DNA of 64,000 nucleotides from Agarivorans gilvus (GTDB lineage Bacteria > Pseudomonadota > Gammaproteobacteria > Enterobacterales > Celerinatantimonadaceae): assembly GCF_001420915.1 (NCBI RefSeq), contig NZ_CP013021.1:2449001-2513000 (forward strand). The letters are read 5' to 3'. The notes beneath the pieces are model-generated. The model was given only the letters and a program-made list of their open reading frames with translations. It was not told where the DNA came from and did not search any database. Numbering within the stretch: the first letter of the stretch is position 1; each line of letters opens with the position of its first letter. The position numbers and the translations under genes are program-made. Of this stretch, positions 16,820-25,810 are shown in pieces.

Positions 16820-18268
16820 TTAGCCATAGTTGAAATAAACTGTCTTCTTCTGCAAGTAGCCTTCAAGACCATGTTTACCATCTTCACCACCGACTCCACT
16901 ACGCTTAAATCCGGTATGAAATCCATTCAGTAGTTCACCGTTAGGTCTATTAACGTAAATTTCACCTACTTCCAACTCATTGACGGCCTTCATCACCTTC
17001 CTGACATCATGAGTAAACACGTAACCCGATAGTCCCAAATCAATATCATTTGCCAGCTCTAATGCATGTTCAAGATCTTTTACTGGCATTGCTGTAACAA
17101 TAGGACCAAAAGTTTCCTTCTTCATGATCTCCATATTGTTATCAACATCGACGATCACAGTCGGCTCAAACCAATAACCTTTCTCAAATTGAGGCCCTGT
17201 TGGCACACTGCCACCGCAAGCTATAGTGGCCCCTTGCTGTTTAGCCCTTTCTACAAGCCCAACTAAATTATCAATTTCACGGGCATTCACTTTTGGACCT
17301 ATGTCGCTAGTCTCAAGCATCGGATCACCGACTCGAAGAGACTTCGCTTTAGCGACAAACTTCTCCATGAACTCATCGAAAACGCCTTGTTGAATATACA
17401 TTCGCTCATTCGAAGTACATATTTGACCACAATTACCAAAAGCCGATTGAATAGCTAATTCAACGACATGATCTACATCAACATCATCCAACACTATAAA
17501 TGGAGCTTTCCCTCCTAATTCTAGATTGAGTGCGGTGATATTCTCTGAAGCAGAACGATACAAAATTGACCCTACTTCAGAGCTTCCTGTAAGGGTAACT
17601 AGTTTTGTAATGGGATTACGTACCAATTCATCACCAACAGTGGCCCCCTCTCCTGAAACGATATTAACTACACCCACAGGGAAACCAGCCTTTTCCACTA
17701 GTTCTCCCAACAATAAAACAGCTAAAGGCGTATCTGCAGGAGGCATTACTACCATTGTGTTACCAGTAACTAATGCATTCCCCAGCTTGCGAGCAGCCAA
17801 TGCCAACGGGTAATTCCACGCCAACAGGCCAACAGTTACACCATAAGGTACACGTTGAATCCAAATCTGTTCATCTGAATTTTCACTTGTAACAATCTCT
17901 CCCTCAATTCGACGAGCAGATTCGACCGCGTAACGGAAAAAGCCTACAGACCCCTTAACTTCACCAAGAGCGTCTTTATATAACTTACCTTGCTCTTTAG
18001 TTAATAACGTCGCGAAACGCTCAGTATTTTCTTCTAACAAATCTGCTAGCTTGGCCACATAACCGGCTCGAACTTGAGCAGGCAAGCGCTGCCAGTCTTT
18101 TTGCGCAGTTTGAGCTCCTTCTAAGGCTCGTTTAGCGTCCTCTCTTTCAGCTTTAGCTGCATATCCAACAACACTTTCGTCTGTAGGGCTAAGAACTTCA
18201 ATTAGTTCCTTTCCTACTGCTTCACACCATTCTCCGTTAATATACATCTTATGGGTAATAGAGCTCAT
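16820..18268 (-). CDS. NAD(P)-dependent aldehyde dehydrogenase, probable AHG dehydrogenase
   Basis: A 482-residue aldehyde dehydrogenase with the catalytic Glu in ELGGKAPF (near residue 253), the nucleophile Cys in FGNCGQICTSNERMY (near 287) and the NAD-binding TLTGSSEVG segment. Its similarity to AldA/lactaldehyde-type enzymes and its place in an agarase/cycloisomerase cluster make it the likely 3,6-anhydro-L-galactose dehydrogenase that forms anhydrogalactonate, the first step of the pathway. It is monocistronic, with its own terminator, and is divergent from the GntR regulator. Two operator palindromes lie 25 and 57 bases upstream, so it is probably repressed with the rest of the regulon. 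Confidence 0.83.
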   Translation of the reverse strand: MSSITHKMYINGEWCEAVGKELIEVLSPTDESVVGYAAKAEREDAKRALEGAQTAQKDWQRLPAQVRAGYVAKLADLLEENTERFATLLTKEQGKLYKDALGEVKGSVGFFRYAVESARRIEGEIVTSENSDEQIWIQRVPYGVTVGLLAWNYPLALAARKLGNALVTGNTMVVMPPADTPLAVLLLGELVEKAGFPVGVVNIVSGEGATVGDELVRNPITKLVTLTGSSEVGSILYRSASENITALNLELGGKAPFIVLDDVDVDHVVELAIQSAFGNCGQICTSNERMYIQQGVFDEFMEKFVAKAKSLRVGDPMLETSDIGPKVNAREIDNLVGLVERAKQQGATIACGGSVPTGPQFEKGYWFEPTVIVDVDNNMEIMKKETFGPIVTAMPVKDLEHALELANDIDLGLSGYVFTHDVRKVMKAVNELEVGEIYVNRPNGELLNGFHTGFKRSGVGGEDGKHGLEGYLQKKTVYFNYG

Positions 18269-18292
18269 ATATCCCTCGACTAAATTTGCACT

Positions 18293-18472
18293 AGTGGTAA
18301 ACCAATGGGTTTATTTTACACAGTATTGGTTAACCATAGGAGTGATGCAAGTCACACCTTCCGCAGTTTGTGAAGTGCCCCCCAAAAAACTTAATAACAA
18401 ATAATTGAAATATATAGGTCCATTCTCTTAGAATGTTGTTAATACCGTTTGGTTGACAAGTGTTTAACCAAC
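18293..18472. promoter_or_regulatory. Operator cluster between aldehyde dehydrogenase and regulator
   Basis: Three elements of the cluster motif lie here: AGTGGTAAACCAAT at 18293-18306, ATTGGTTAACCATA at 18325-18338 and a looser pair (TTGGTTGACAAG and GTTTAACCAAC) at 18449-18472. The first two sit where they could block the aldehyde dehydrogenase promoter. The last is nearer the regulator and suggests autoregulation. Confidence 0.75.
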
Positions 18473-18580
18473 AACTTATCCCGTAGGCAATTGAGTTGGC
18501 TTATGAAAGCTTAACAGTAGAAGCAGAAAGTGGATTGCTCCTACACCAATTACCGCCTAAAACAAAAAGCTGGTTACCCC

Positions 18581-19360
18581 ATGAAGCAAACAGAAACAAA
18601 ACGGCGCTATTATGAAGTTGGCCTTCAGATTGAAGAACTACTGTTTTCAGGTGTTTTTAAAGCTGGGGCCCGCTTACCATCAGAACGAGAGTTAAGCGAG
18701 CGTTTTGATACCAGTAGAGCAACAGTTCGCGAAGCTATCATCATGCTCGAATTAAAAGGACTTGTTACTGTTCGTCAAGGCGCCGGTATATTCTTTACCG
18801 AAACCCCGGATAGCACAACTAATCGCCATATACTCCCTAAAAGTGATATAGGCCCCTTCGAGTTATTACAAGCACGACAAATAATAGAGAGTAACATCGC
18901 GGCTTTCGCTTCTACACAAATTAAATTCAGCGAACTACGAGAGTTAAAACAAGTATTGGCTATGCAAGAAAGTGAAATAAATGGCAATAGCGATAAATTT
19001 GAACAGCTAGACCAACAATTTCATGTCTTAATAGCAGAATCAACCCAAAACAGAGTACTGATCAATCAAGCAGTGGATATGTGGAGCCATGTTCGTACAG
19101 CCAACCCTTTGTGGAATGAGTTGAATAACCAGTTCTTACACGAAGAAAGATTGCAAACTTTATGGATTGATGACCACAAAAAAATTCTATTAGCGCTACA
19201 AAAACGCTCCCCAACAGAAGCTCGCAACGCGGTGTGGCAACATATAGAAAACAGCAAACAAGAATTGTTGCGCCTATCTAACCTTGAAAATACCGATGCC
19301 GATACAGATGACTTCTTTTTCGCCGTGGAGTTTGATACAGACTTTGCGCACCCTGAATGA
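18581..19360 (+). CDS. GntR/FadR-family regulator of the sugar-acid regulon (UxuR/ExuR-like)
   Basis: An N-terminal winged helix-turn-helix (LPSERELSERFDTSRATVREAIIML, about residues 30-54 from the chosen start, with the UxuR-like wing GLVTVRQGAGIFF) is followed by a C-terminal FCD ligand-binding domain that would sense a sugar acid. The ATG at 18581 gives the normal 260-residue length; a GTG at 18530 would add 17 residues, and neither has a clear Shine-Dalgarno. UxuR/ExuR proteins bind TTGGTATACCAA-type palindromes, and eight or so such elements lie around this cluster. It is therefore the likely repressor, with relief by a pathway intermediate (inference). Confidence 0.85.
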   Translation: MKQTETKRRYYEVGLQIEELLFSGVFKAGARLPSERELSERFDTSRATVREAIIMLELKGLVTVRQGAGIFFTETPDSTTNRHILPKSDIGPFELLQARQIIESNIAAFASTQIKFSELRELKQVLAMQESEINGNSDKFEQLDQQFHVLIAESTQNRVLINQAVDMWSHVRTANPLWNELNNQFLHEERLQTLWIDDHKKILLALQKRSPTEARNAVWQHIENSKQELLRLSNLENTDADTDDFFFAVEFDTDFAHPE

Positions 19361-20036
19361 TAAAAACTTAATAGAATTGTTCAACACTGGTCGCACTTAA
19401 GAACGCCGTAGCTCTATTTATCTAAGTGCTGCCAGTAAGCTAATACTTTTATATCATTCCAATAGAAAATTAAAATCTAATTCAAACAGTTACCGCCACC
19501 AGTTTATACCAGACCAAAACAGAGTAAGATTCATATTGGTGTACCACTCTTTTAGAGCTGTTTAAGAAGGGCTTAACGAACACCCACTCTCCATTTTTGA
19601 CTAACGATATCACTGAGTTGACACATTCAGCTTTACAGGGCGATCATCAAAACAGTGTGATATAGTGTACAAACTTTATTATTCCAAACTTAATTAGTGT
19701 ACAAACTTTATTGTTCCTAAACATTAGTTGTTTTGATTAAATTAAAACGAAGATAATTGAAATTGAAACGAAGACAAAGTTGTATTGTTTTTGCACATAA
19801 AAATGCTTAACAGCATGATAATTAAAGGTTTAATATTTTCTCGATTTGCTGACGTAGCATTAAGTATCAACTTAAAGTACTGAACGATACTGCGACTCTT
19901 ATATTCATTTACCTTGTTATTGTTCGCGCAAAGATTCACTTTGTCGAACCGCTGATAGCGCTGAAGCCTGATGATCTAGAAGGTTTAGCTGTATAAACCT
20001 ATAGCCCTGCCACAACGCTCTTTGATTTCAGCCAAA
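19361..20036. other. Intergenic stretch with an orphan operator and an 18-bp direct repeat
   Basis: No gene is supported in these ~675 bases. ATTGGTGTACCACT (19535-19548) is another copy of the cluster operator but faces no gene. TAGTGTACAAACTTTATT occurs twice (19663-19680 and 19695-19712), 32 bases apart, about three helical turns, which suggests a regulator site or the edge of a lost promoter. A 65-codon minus-strand frame at 19742-19939 has no recognisable product. Confidence 0.5.
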
Positions 20037-21416
20037 TTAGCAGCAATTTAGCCTGATCAGTTTTATCACTCGAAGTAACTCGTGTTCTATAGCCTCGGTA
20101 GGCTCATACCCAATATTTAGTCGAAGACAATCTTGATAACGCTCTGAGGCGGTAAACCAAGGGCCAATACGTATGTCTAGCCCTGCCTCTTGAGCGGCGG
20201 TGGCTAAGCGAGGTGCATCTAAGCCTGGTATTTGCAGCCAAAGCACCAAGCCCCCCTCTGGTTGAGTTATACAACTACCTTCAGGCAAATGCTGCCCCAA
20301 AAAATTTAAATAATGTAACTTGTTTTGGCTGAGTTGATAGCGAGCACGACGCAAATGGTTTGCATAGGCTCCCGAGTCAATAAAATCGGCAACCACATGC
20401 TGAATAAACATGGATACGCCAAGCATACGTTTAATAAACAACGGTAAGAATTGCCCGGGCTTACACCAACCTAAGCGGAAACTTGGTGCTAAGGTTTTAG
20501 AAATAGAGCCGCACCATATAACATAACCACTGGTATCATAATACGCCGTGGGTAATGAGCTTTGTTGATGGTGGGGTAACTCATAATAAACATCGTCTTC
20601 AATAACCGGTACTTGGTATTGCGCCGCCAGCTCCGCTAGTTTTATCTTCTGTTCTGCCGTTAAGGTAATGCCCTGCGGGTTCATATGGGTGGTACAGAAC
20701 AGCCCTGCCTGAATCTCCCCACGCTTTAAGTGATGCTCTAGCCTCTCAAGGTCGATACCGTCTGCTGTAGAGGGAATTTCTATCAGCCGCAGAGATAACT
20801 CAGACAACAGCTCTAACAAACCGTTATAACAAGGCGAGCTCATTGCCACCGTATCGCCGGGTTTGGTGCAAACCAATAATGCTGTTTTTACTGCGTCCAT
20901 ACAGCCATGGGTAATCACCAGCTCATCACTATTTATAGGAAACCCATGTTTACTAAAGTGGCAAGCGAGCGCTTGCCGTAACAACGGCTCCCCCTGCGGC
21001 TTTGGGTAGTCGCTAAGCGTATCGGCCATATGCCTCATCACTCGTCGCATGCTGCGGTCCAGTTGTTGGCGACTGAGTTTATCAAGTTGCAGGCGTGAAA
21101 TACCTAAGGGTCCTTTGGCTATTGCTACTTGCTCAACTTGGCTTTGGGGTATAGCAACTTGACTAGAAAAGGTTCCCCAAGTGGGTGAAGCACAAGCTGG
21201 CGGATAGTCGGCAATAATAAAACCCGACTGAGGACGAGCAATAAGCCAGCCCTTCGACTGAAGCTCGGCATAACAATTTACCGCTGTAGAAACACTAATA
21301 TTGTGCAGCAGAGCAAACTGGCGCAACGACAGCATTGTGCTTCCCGGAATGAGCTTGCCTGTCTGTATGTCGTTAACGACTTTTTCCGCTAGGTCTCTAA
21401 ATTTTGCCATGTTCAC
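20037..21416 (-). CDS. MocR/PdxR-type transcriptional regulator
   Basis: A 459-residue fusion of an N-terminal GntR winged helix (LSLRQFALLHNISVSTAVNCYAEL, residues 28-51) and a fold-type I aminotransferase-like domain. The PLP-Lys motif is CGSISKTLAPSFRLGW near residue 302. MocR regulators use PLP or aminated ligands as effectors and usually control the gene divergent from them, here an EamA permease. The shared 95-base intergenic region has two TGTATCTGTA direct repeats. Length and motifs are normal. The ligand is unknown; an amino acid exporter target is a common pairing. Confidence 0.9.
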   Translation of the reverse strand: MNMAKFRDLAEKVVNDIQTGKLIPGSTMLSLRQFALLHNISVSTAVNCYAELQSKGWLIARPQSGFIIADYPPACASPTWGTFSSQVAIPQSQVEQVAIAKGPLGISRLQLDKLSRQQLDRSMRRVMRHMADTLSDYPKPQGEPLLRQALACHFSKHGFPINSDELVITHGCMDAVKTALLVCTKPGDTVAMSSPCYNGLLELLSELSLRLIEIPSTADGIDLERLEHHLKRGEIQAGLFCTTHMNPQGITLTAEQKIKLAELAAQYQVPVIEDDVYYELPHHQQSSLPTAYYDTSGYVIWCGSISKTLAPSFRLGWCKPGQFLPLFIKRMLGVSMFIQHVVADFIDSGAYANHLRRARYQLSQNKLHYLNFLGQHLPEGSCITQPEGGLVLWLQIPGLDAPRLATAAQEAGLDIRIGPWFTASERYQDCLRLNIGYEPTEAIEHELLRVIKLIRLNCC

Positions 21417-21446
21417 TAAAACTGTATTGGAAAAATTAGCAATAAT

Positions 21447-21494
21447 TGTATCTGTACTGAATCTATACCGTAAAGCACAATTTCTGTATCTGTA
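21447..21494. promoter_or_regulatory. Direct repeats in the mocR-EamA intergenic region
   Basis: TGTATCTGTA occurs at 21447-21456 and 21485-21494, 38 bases apart and in the same orientation. MocR proteins often bind direct repeats, so these are probable operators for the divergent pair. Confidence 0.55.
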
Positions 21495-21511
21495 ATCACT
21501 GAGGTAGAGCG

Positions 21512-22414
21512 ATGCGAGCTAGAGATTTGGTACTGATTATTACTGTTATGGTCATATGGGGCTGTAACTTTTCGATGATAAAACTGGGCGTTAAAGACTT
21601 TGATCCCTTGTTAATTGCAGCGGTTCGCTTCTTATGCGCGACTTTTCCAATGATATTTTTTGTCACTAAACCCAATGTTAAATGGCGTTATTTGCTTGCT
21701 TACGGGCTGGTATTTGGCACCGGGATCTGGGGCATGGCTTCAAGTTCTATCACCCTTGGGCTGGCATCTGGAATGGCTTCGGTATTGCTTCAACTAGATG
21801 TATTAACAACGGTATTTGTTGGAGTGCTGCTTTATAAAGAAACCCTTTCGGCAAGAGCGGTGGTGGGTATTTTAATTTCACTGCTAGGGCTTACCGTTTC
21901 AATTATATACACCAACGGCAACATTACTTGGTTAGGTTTACTTTGCATAACGGTTGCCGCTATTTGCTGGCCGTTGGCTGGGGTGATCATACGCATGTCG
22001 AAAACGCGTTCAGCATTCGCATTTAACATATGGGGTATGTTGTTTGCGCCTATCCCATTAATTGCTTTAAGTGTGGCATTCAATGGCTGGGACGTTATCA
22101 ATGCCACCTATCAACAATGGAACAGCAACGCATGGATGTCGGTGTTATTCCAAGCCTATCCCACCACTTTGTTCGGTTATTGGGTTTGGAACAAAATGGT
22201 TCTTAAATACCCGATGAGCCAACTGGCGCCATTAACGCTATTGGTATCGGTATTTGCCCTGCTAAGCGGTTACCTTGTGTACGGAGAGCAGCTTACCGTG
22301 CCCCAGTGGGTTTCCTGCAGTGCCTTTCTCATTGGTATTGGCTTGGTGTTATATCCGAGTAAACAGCAGCCTCAAGCTCCGGTTAATCACTTAAAACGTT
22401 CCTATGAGTCATAG
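21512..22414 (+). CDS. EamA-family (DMT) inner-membrane transporter
   Basis: A 300-residue permease with about ten hydrophobic segments arranged as two EamA repeats of five helices. The first repeat starts LVLIITVMVIWGCNFSMIKLG and the second starts around residue 150. These drug/metabolite transporters typically export amino acids or related metabolites. GAGGTAGAGCG precedes the ATG. It is divergent from the MocR regulator, which most likely controls it. The substrate cannot be told from the sequence. Confidence 0.88.
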   Translation: MRARDLVLIITVMVIWGCNFSMIKLGVKDFDPLLIAAVRFLCATFPMIFFVTKPNVKWRYLLAYGLVFGTGIWGMASSSITLGLASGMASVLLQLDVLTTVFVGVLLYKETLSARAVVGILISLLGLTVSIIYTNGNITWLGLLCITVAAICWPLAGVIIRMSKTRSAFAFNIWGMLFAPIPLIALSVAFNGWDVINATYQQWNSNAWMSVLFQAYPTTLFGYWVWNKMVLKYPMSQLAPLTLLVSVFALLSGYLVYGEQLTVPQWVSCSAFLIGIGLVLYPSKQQPQAPVNHLKRSYES

Positions 22415-22717
22415 GGCGTATTTGCCCTATCAACATATAGTGCTTAAGACCCGAACAACAAAGAACTTATTTGATGAACCCATAAGTCACAAAAATAGCG
22501 TTTTTTGCTGGATGTACTGATTAAACCATCTCGCGATCCACTCAGCGAGATTTTTGTTACTATTAACAAGATGTTGTTTCTCCTAGCTAGATGAAGAACA
22601 ACAGTTTTTCCAACTGGCAGGTGATGAGCGACACAAAAAACAACAATTAGCTCATGTCTATATCAAAGCAATGGCCGGCTTAAATAGCTTACAAGCTCAA
22701 GCTTTAAAGGGAGGCAC
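22415..22717. other. Intergenic stretch with a hairpin
   Basis: ATAGGGC-GTATTT-GCCCTAT (22411-22430) overlaps the end of the EamA gene and may be a weak terminator without a U-tract. From about 22591 an open frame without a start codon (reading DEEQQFFQLAGDERHKKQQ) precedes the next gene in another frame and could be the tail of a decayed gene. Confidence 0.4.
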
Positions 22718-24355
22718 ATGTTCATCATCAAATATTATCTGCTGGGCGCGCTACTCACGCTTATTACGGCTATTTACATTCCGCAACTGATCATTAGCCT
22801 ACTGTTATTCTGGGTTTCGCTTTCCTTAGCCTTAGTCAGCATCGCTTACTTATTTGATTTTCCGTCTATTTTTAGGAAGAGCCAAGACGGTAAAATTGTT
22901 TGGTGGATCCGCTGGGCTTTTATTCCCTTCTTACTGGGGGCAAAAATCTACAATGCTTGGCAGAGGCGGCACGATAGTGTGCCTCCCATTCAGCAAGTTG
23001 GCGAAAATCTTTATCTTTCTCGTCGCCTGTTTCCCAGTGATTTAGAATTTCTCGAAGCTCACGATATCTCCTGCATTGTTGATGTCACGGCGGAGTTCGC
23101 TGGGCTAGAGAGCGCCATGACCGACCAACAATTCCACTACCTCTCTATTCCGGTATTGGATCATAAAGCGCCTACTTTACAACGCTTACGCCACGCCATG
23201 AATTGGATAGATAGCCAAATCGCTTGTGGCCGTTCGGTGGTAGTACATTGCGCCTTAGGTCGTGGTCGCTCGGTATTTGTGGTGGCGGCTTATTTGTTGA
23301 GTAAAGATCCATCGCTGTCGGTGGAATCGGTGATGCAGCAAATCAACAGTGTGCGCAGTACCGCTAGGCTCAACCGCTTGCAGCTCAAAACACTGCAATC
23401 GATCCGTGATAAAGAATTACTTACACTGGAAGAGCCCATCTGGATGGTGGTAAACCCTAGCGCCGGTGGAGGGAAATGGCAGCAATATGAACAACAGGTG
23501 ATTCGCTATCTTACCAAAAAACATCGGCTAAACATTCACCTAACAGACGAGCACACCACCGCAACCAGTCTAGCTCAGCAAGCAAAACAAAGCGGGGCAA
23601 AGCAGCTCTTGGTATCTGGTGGCGACGGCACAGTCACAGAAGTCGCAAGCCAACTGGTCGATACCGACATCACACTTGGCATCATCCCCTTGGGCACAGC
23701 TAATGCCTTATGTCATGTTTTGTATGGCGTAGGTGTGAAGTTTTCGCCAGTTGAAAAGGCCTGCGAAACCATTCTTGCTGGACATTGCCAACGCATAGAC
23801 ACCGCAGCATGTAATCAACGTTTAACCCTGTTAGTTCTGGGTATTGGCTTTGAGCGGAAGATGATCGAACACGCCGACCGCGCAGATAAAGATACCTTTG
23901 GACAGCTAGCGTATTTGGCGGGATTTTTTAATGCCGTCATTTCCGAAGATACGCACAGCCTGCAAGTGAGCATGCCAGAGCACATGGGCAACGAAGCTAA
24001 ATGGAATGAGAAGACCATAGATGTTCACAGTTTTGTGGTTGCCAACATCGCTCCTTTTAGCACCATGCTAGCCCAAGGCGGTGGCGCCCCGCTGCCAGAT
24101 GATGGCCAGCTACACATTACCTATCTTGACAGCCTTGAGTCTCTTGGCGGACGACTCGCCGCCTTATCCGATTTAACCTTAACCAGCATAGGTGCTCAGG
24201 AGAAATCAAACCGATTTCAATACACCAGCACAACTCAGCTTACCATTACCGCCGATAAGCCCATCGACTACGTAATTGATGGCGAACTCTATTGCGACAG
24301 CCGTTTAGAAATAACGCTTTGCCCTCGCTCTTTAAGTGTTTTTGTGCCTGCTTAG
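22718..24355 (+). CDS. Dual-specificity phosphatase fused to a diacylglycerol/lipid kinase domain
   Basis: A 545-residue protein. It begins with two to three hydrophobic helices (residues 1-45), continues with a dual-specificity phosphatase domain bearing the HCALGRGRS loop (CX5R, near residue 178), and ends with a DAGK/YegS-like lipid kinase domain. The latter has MVVNPSAGGGKW near 244, SGGDGTVTEV near 302 and IPLGTANALC near 327, the nucleotide-binding signatures. It is presumably anchored to the inner membrane and acts on phospholipids or phosphoinositide-like heads. Both catalytic motifs appear intact. GGGAGGCAC precedes the ATG. Confidence 0.85.
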   Translation: MFIIKYYLLGALLTLITAIYIPQLIISLLLFWVSLSLALVSIAYLFDFPSIFRKSQDGKIVWWIRWAFIPFLLGAKIYNAWQRRHDSVPPIQQVGENLYLSRRLFPSDLEFLEAHDISCIVDVTAEFAGLESAMTDQQFHYLSIPVLDHKAPTLQRLRHAMNWIDSQIACGRSVVVHCALGRGRSVFVVAAYLLSKDPSLSVESVMQQINSVRSTARLNRLQLKTLQSIRDKELLTLEEPIWMVVNPSAGGGKWQQYEQQVIRYLTKKHRLNIHLTDEHTTATSLAQQAKQSGAKQLLVSGGDGTVTEVASQLVDTDITLGIIPLGTANALCHVLYGVGVKFSPVEKACETILAGHCQRIDTAACNQRLTLLVLGIGFERKMIEHADRADKDTFGQLAYLAGFFNAVISEDTHSLQVSMPEHMGNEAKWNEKTIDVHSFVVANIAPFSTMLAQGGGAPLPDDGQLHITYLDSLESLGGRLAALSDLTLTSIGAQEKSNRFQYTSTTQLTITADKPIDYVIDGELYCDSRLEITLCPRSLSVFVPA

Positions 24356-24688
24356 CTCAAATAAAGGCAACTCCCACTGCTAGAAACTTAGCCAGCCCTT
24401 GCTAAGCTTATCCATCCTTTATTCTCAGCATCATTGCCTAGCGCAAGCAAAATATCCCGACTAGCTAGCAACATGAAATAATTACAAAGAGCCATGGGAT
24501 CTAGGAAATAATTACCGATAGGTTTAAAGACAAGCTCTAAGGGAAACATATTAATCTTTATAAAACAATTAGTTATGCTGTTGGCACGGTAATCGCTATA
24601 TCACTATTGAACCTGCGGTAATTTTTTAGTTTGCGCAACTAAGAAATCAACCGTGCTATCAACAATCAACAGCTAACGGAGGCTAGTT
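24356..24688. other. Intergenic stretch upstream of the YqjD-like operon
   Basis: About 330 bases with no supported gene or structured element. It presumably contains the promoter of the following four-gene operon, perhaps stationary-phase type as for yqjD in enterics, but no box can be assigned with confidence. Confidence 0.35.
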
Positions 24689-24937
24689 ATGGCAACGGCT
24701 AAAAAAACCACAGAAACACCTCAAGAACAATTAGAAGAAGCCTATCATCTTGCGGGGCAAGCCACTTCAGACGCGGTTGGTGCAGTGAAAGAACAAGCCA
24801 AAGAGAAACTGGAAGCGGGTGGAGAGAGCATTCAGCAAGCCACCAAATCAGCAGAAAACATGATAAAAAAGCGCCCACTACTGAGTATTGGCTGTGCCTT
24901 TCTTGCCGGTTGGGCGGTATCTAAGCTAATCAAATAG
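24689..24937 (+). CDS. YqjD/ElaB-like (DUF883) membrane-anchored protein
   Basis: An 82-residue protein with a long charged amphipathic helix (residues 10-58) and a C-terminal membrane segment preceded by KKRPLLSIG (LLSIGCAFLAGWAVSKLI). This is the layout of the YqjD/ElaB/YgaM family, inner-membrane proteins that bind ribosomes in stationary phase in E. coli. GGAGGC precedes the ATG. It heads a run with YqjE-like, YqjK-like and AI-2E-family genes, as in the enterobacterial yqjCDEK cluster. Confidence 0.85.
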   Translation: MATAKKTTETPQEQLEEAYHLAGQATSDAVGAVKEQAKEKLEAGGESIQQATKSAENMIKKRPLLSIGCAFLAGWAVSKLIK

Positions 24938-24973
24938 GCTTGTATTTTGCTGCAAGCAGATAGGACACGCGCT

Positions 24974-25477
24974 ATGGACAACTCAAATAATACCGACAAG
25001 CAGCACAAGGGCTCGGCGACTGCGGATAGCCGAGCCCAAGAGCAAGCTGATACTCAGCAAATGGAGCAAGCGATTAAGGGCTTACAAGCGCTGTTATTTC
25101 AAACCAGCGCTCTCTCTGCATCGCTTAAAACTTGGTCAAACTCTAGCTTAGATTTGTTTCTGCTGGAGATGAAAGTCAACATGGCTGCCGCTCGCCAAAT
25201 CGTAGTGTGCAGCATCATTTTTACCCTGCTCTCGGTACTGTTTATCTTCAGTTTGTGCTTAGCCGCTGGCCTCGTCACCTTCCATTTTACCGCCCACTTA
25301 TTGCTAAGTGTGGTCGTATTTATTGGCTGCTTAGGCTTAGCCTTAAGCGCTTTAGCATGGTGGCAACTGCGACTCACTCACTTCCTTGGTTTTAAAAATA
25401 CCACTAAGCAATTACAAGAGGGATGGTATGCGTTCTCTAATCAAGCTAGACCGAGCCATGCAGATAAAACGCATTGA
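24974..25477 (+). CDS. YqjE-like phage-holin superfamily membrane protein
   Basis: About 167 residues from the ATG at 24974 (AGGA 11 bases upstream; a TTG at 24947 is less likely). It has a polar N-terminus, an amphipathic helix and two membrane helices near residues 70-125, with the second followed by WWQLRLT. This matches the YqjE/holin-III-like inner-membrane family, whose function is unknown. It lies between yqjD-like and yqjK-like genes and overlaps the latter by 50 bases, indicating co-translation. Confidence 0.8.
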   Translation: MDNSNNTDKQHKGSATADSRAQEQADTQQMEQAIKGLQALLFQTSALSASLKTWSNSSLDLFLLEMKVNMAAARQIVVCSIIFTLLSVLFIFSLCLAAGLVTFHFTAHLLLSVVVFIGCLGLALSALAWWQLRLTHFLGFKNTTKQLQEGWYAFSNQARPSHADKTH

Positions 25478-25802
25478 GGGTAAAGCGGCGCTTGAGCAAT
25501 GCTTACTGGCTAAGCAAACCCTCAAGTTTAGCTGTAAACGGTATCTGCAAGAGCATCCTTGGACATCTGTTGGAGTGAGCGCCTTACTGGCAATAGCGGT
25601 GACTAAACTTGGCAAAGCTTCTCGGGTTAAGTCGTCAATCTCATCTATGCGCTTGCTGTTAAACGGAGCCTTAGATCTCAATAAATGGGATATCAACAAA
25701 CAGCTCTCTAGAGCTTCAGCATCCCAAGCAACAAGCTCGGCTGCGCTCTCAAGTGAAACTAAGGCAGCTAGTTCTCAGTATTCCGAGTCTTCGGCGCAAT
25801 AG
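25428..25802 (+). CDS. YqjK-like protein
   Basis: The ATG at 25428 follows GAGGGATGGT and gives about 124 residues. The motif HPWTSVGVSALLAIAVTKLGK is the single hydrophobic segment, the short membrane hairpin typical of YqjK-like proteins, and the Ser/Ala-rich tail is low complexity. The start lies inside the end of the YqjE-like gene. Role unknown; the operon as a whole is probably an envelope or stationary-phase set. Confidence 0.7.
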   Translation: MRSLIKLDRAMQIKRIEGKAALEQCLLAKQTLKFSCKRYLQEHPWTSVGVSALLAIAVTKLGKASRVKSSISSMRLLLNGALDLNKWDINKQLSRASASQATSSAALSSETKAASSQYSESSAQ

Positions 25803-25810
25803 GAGGAAAC

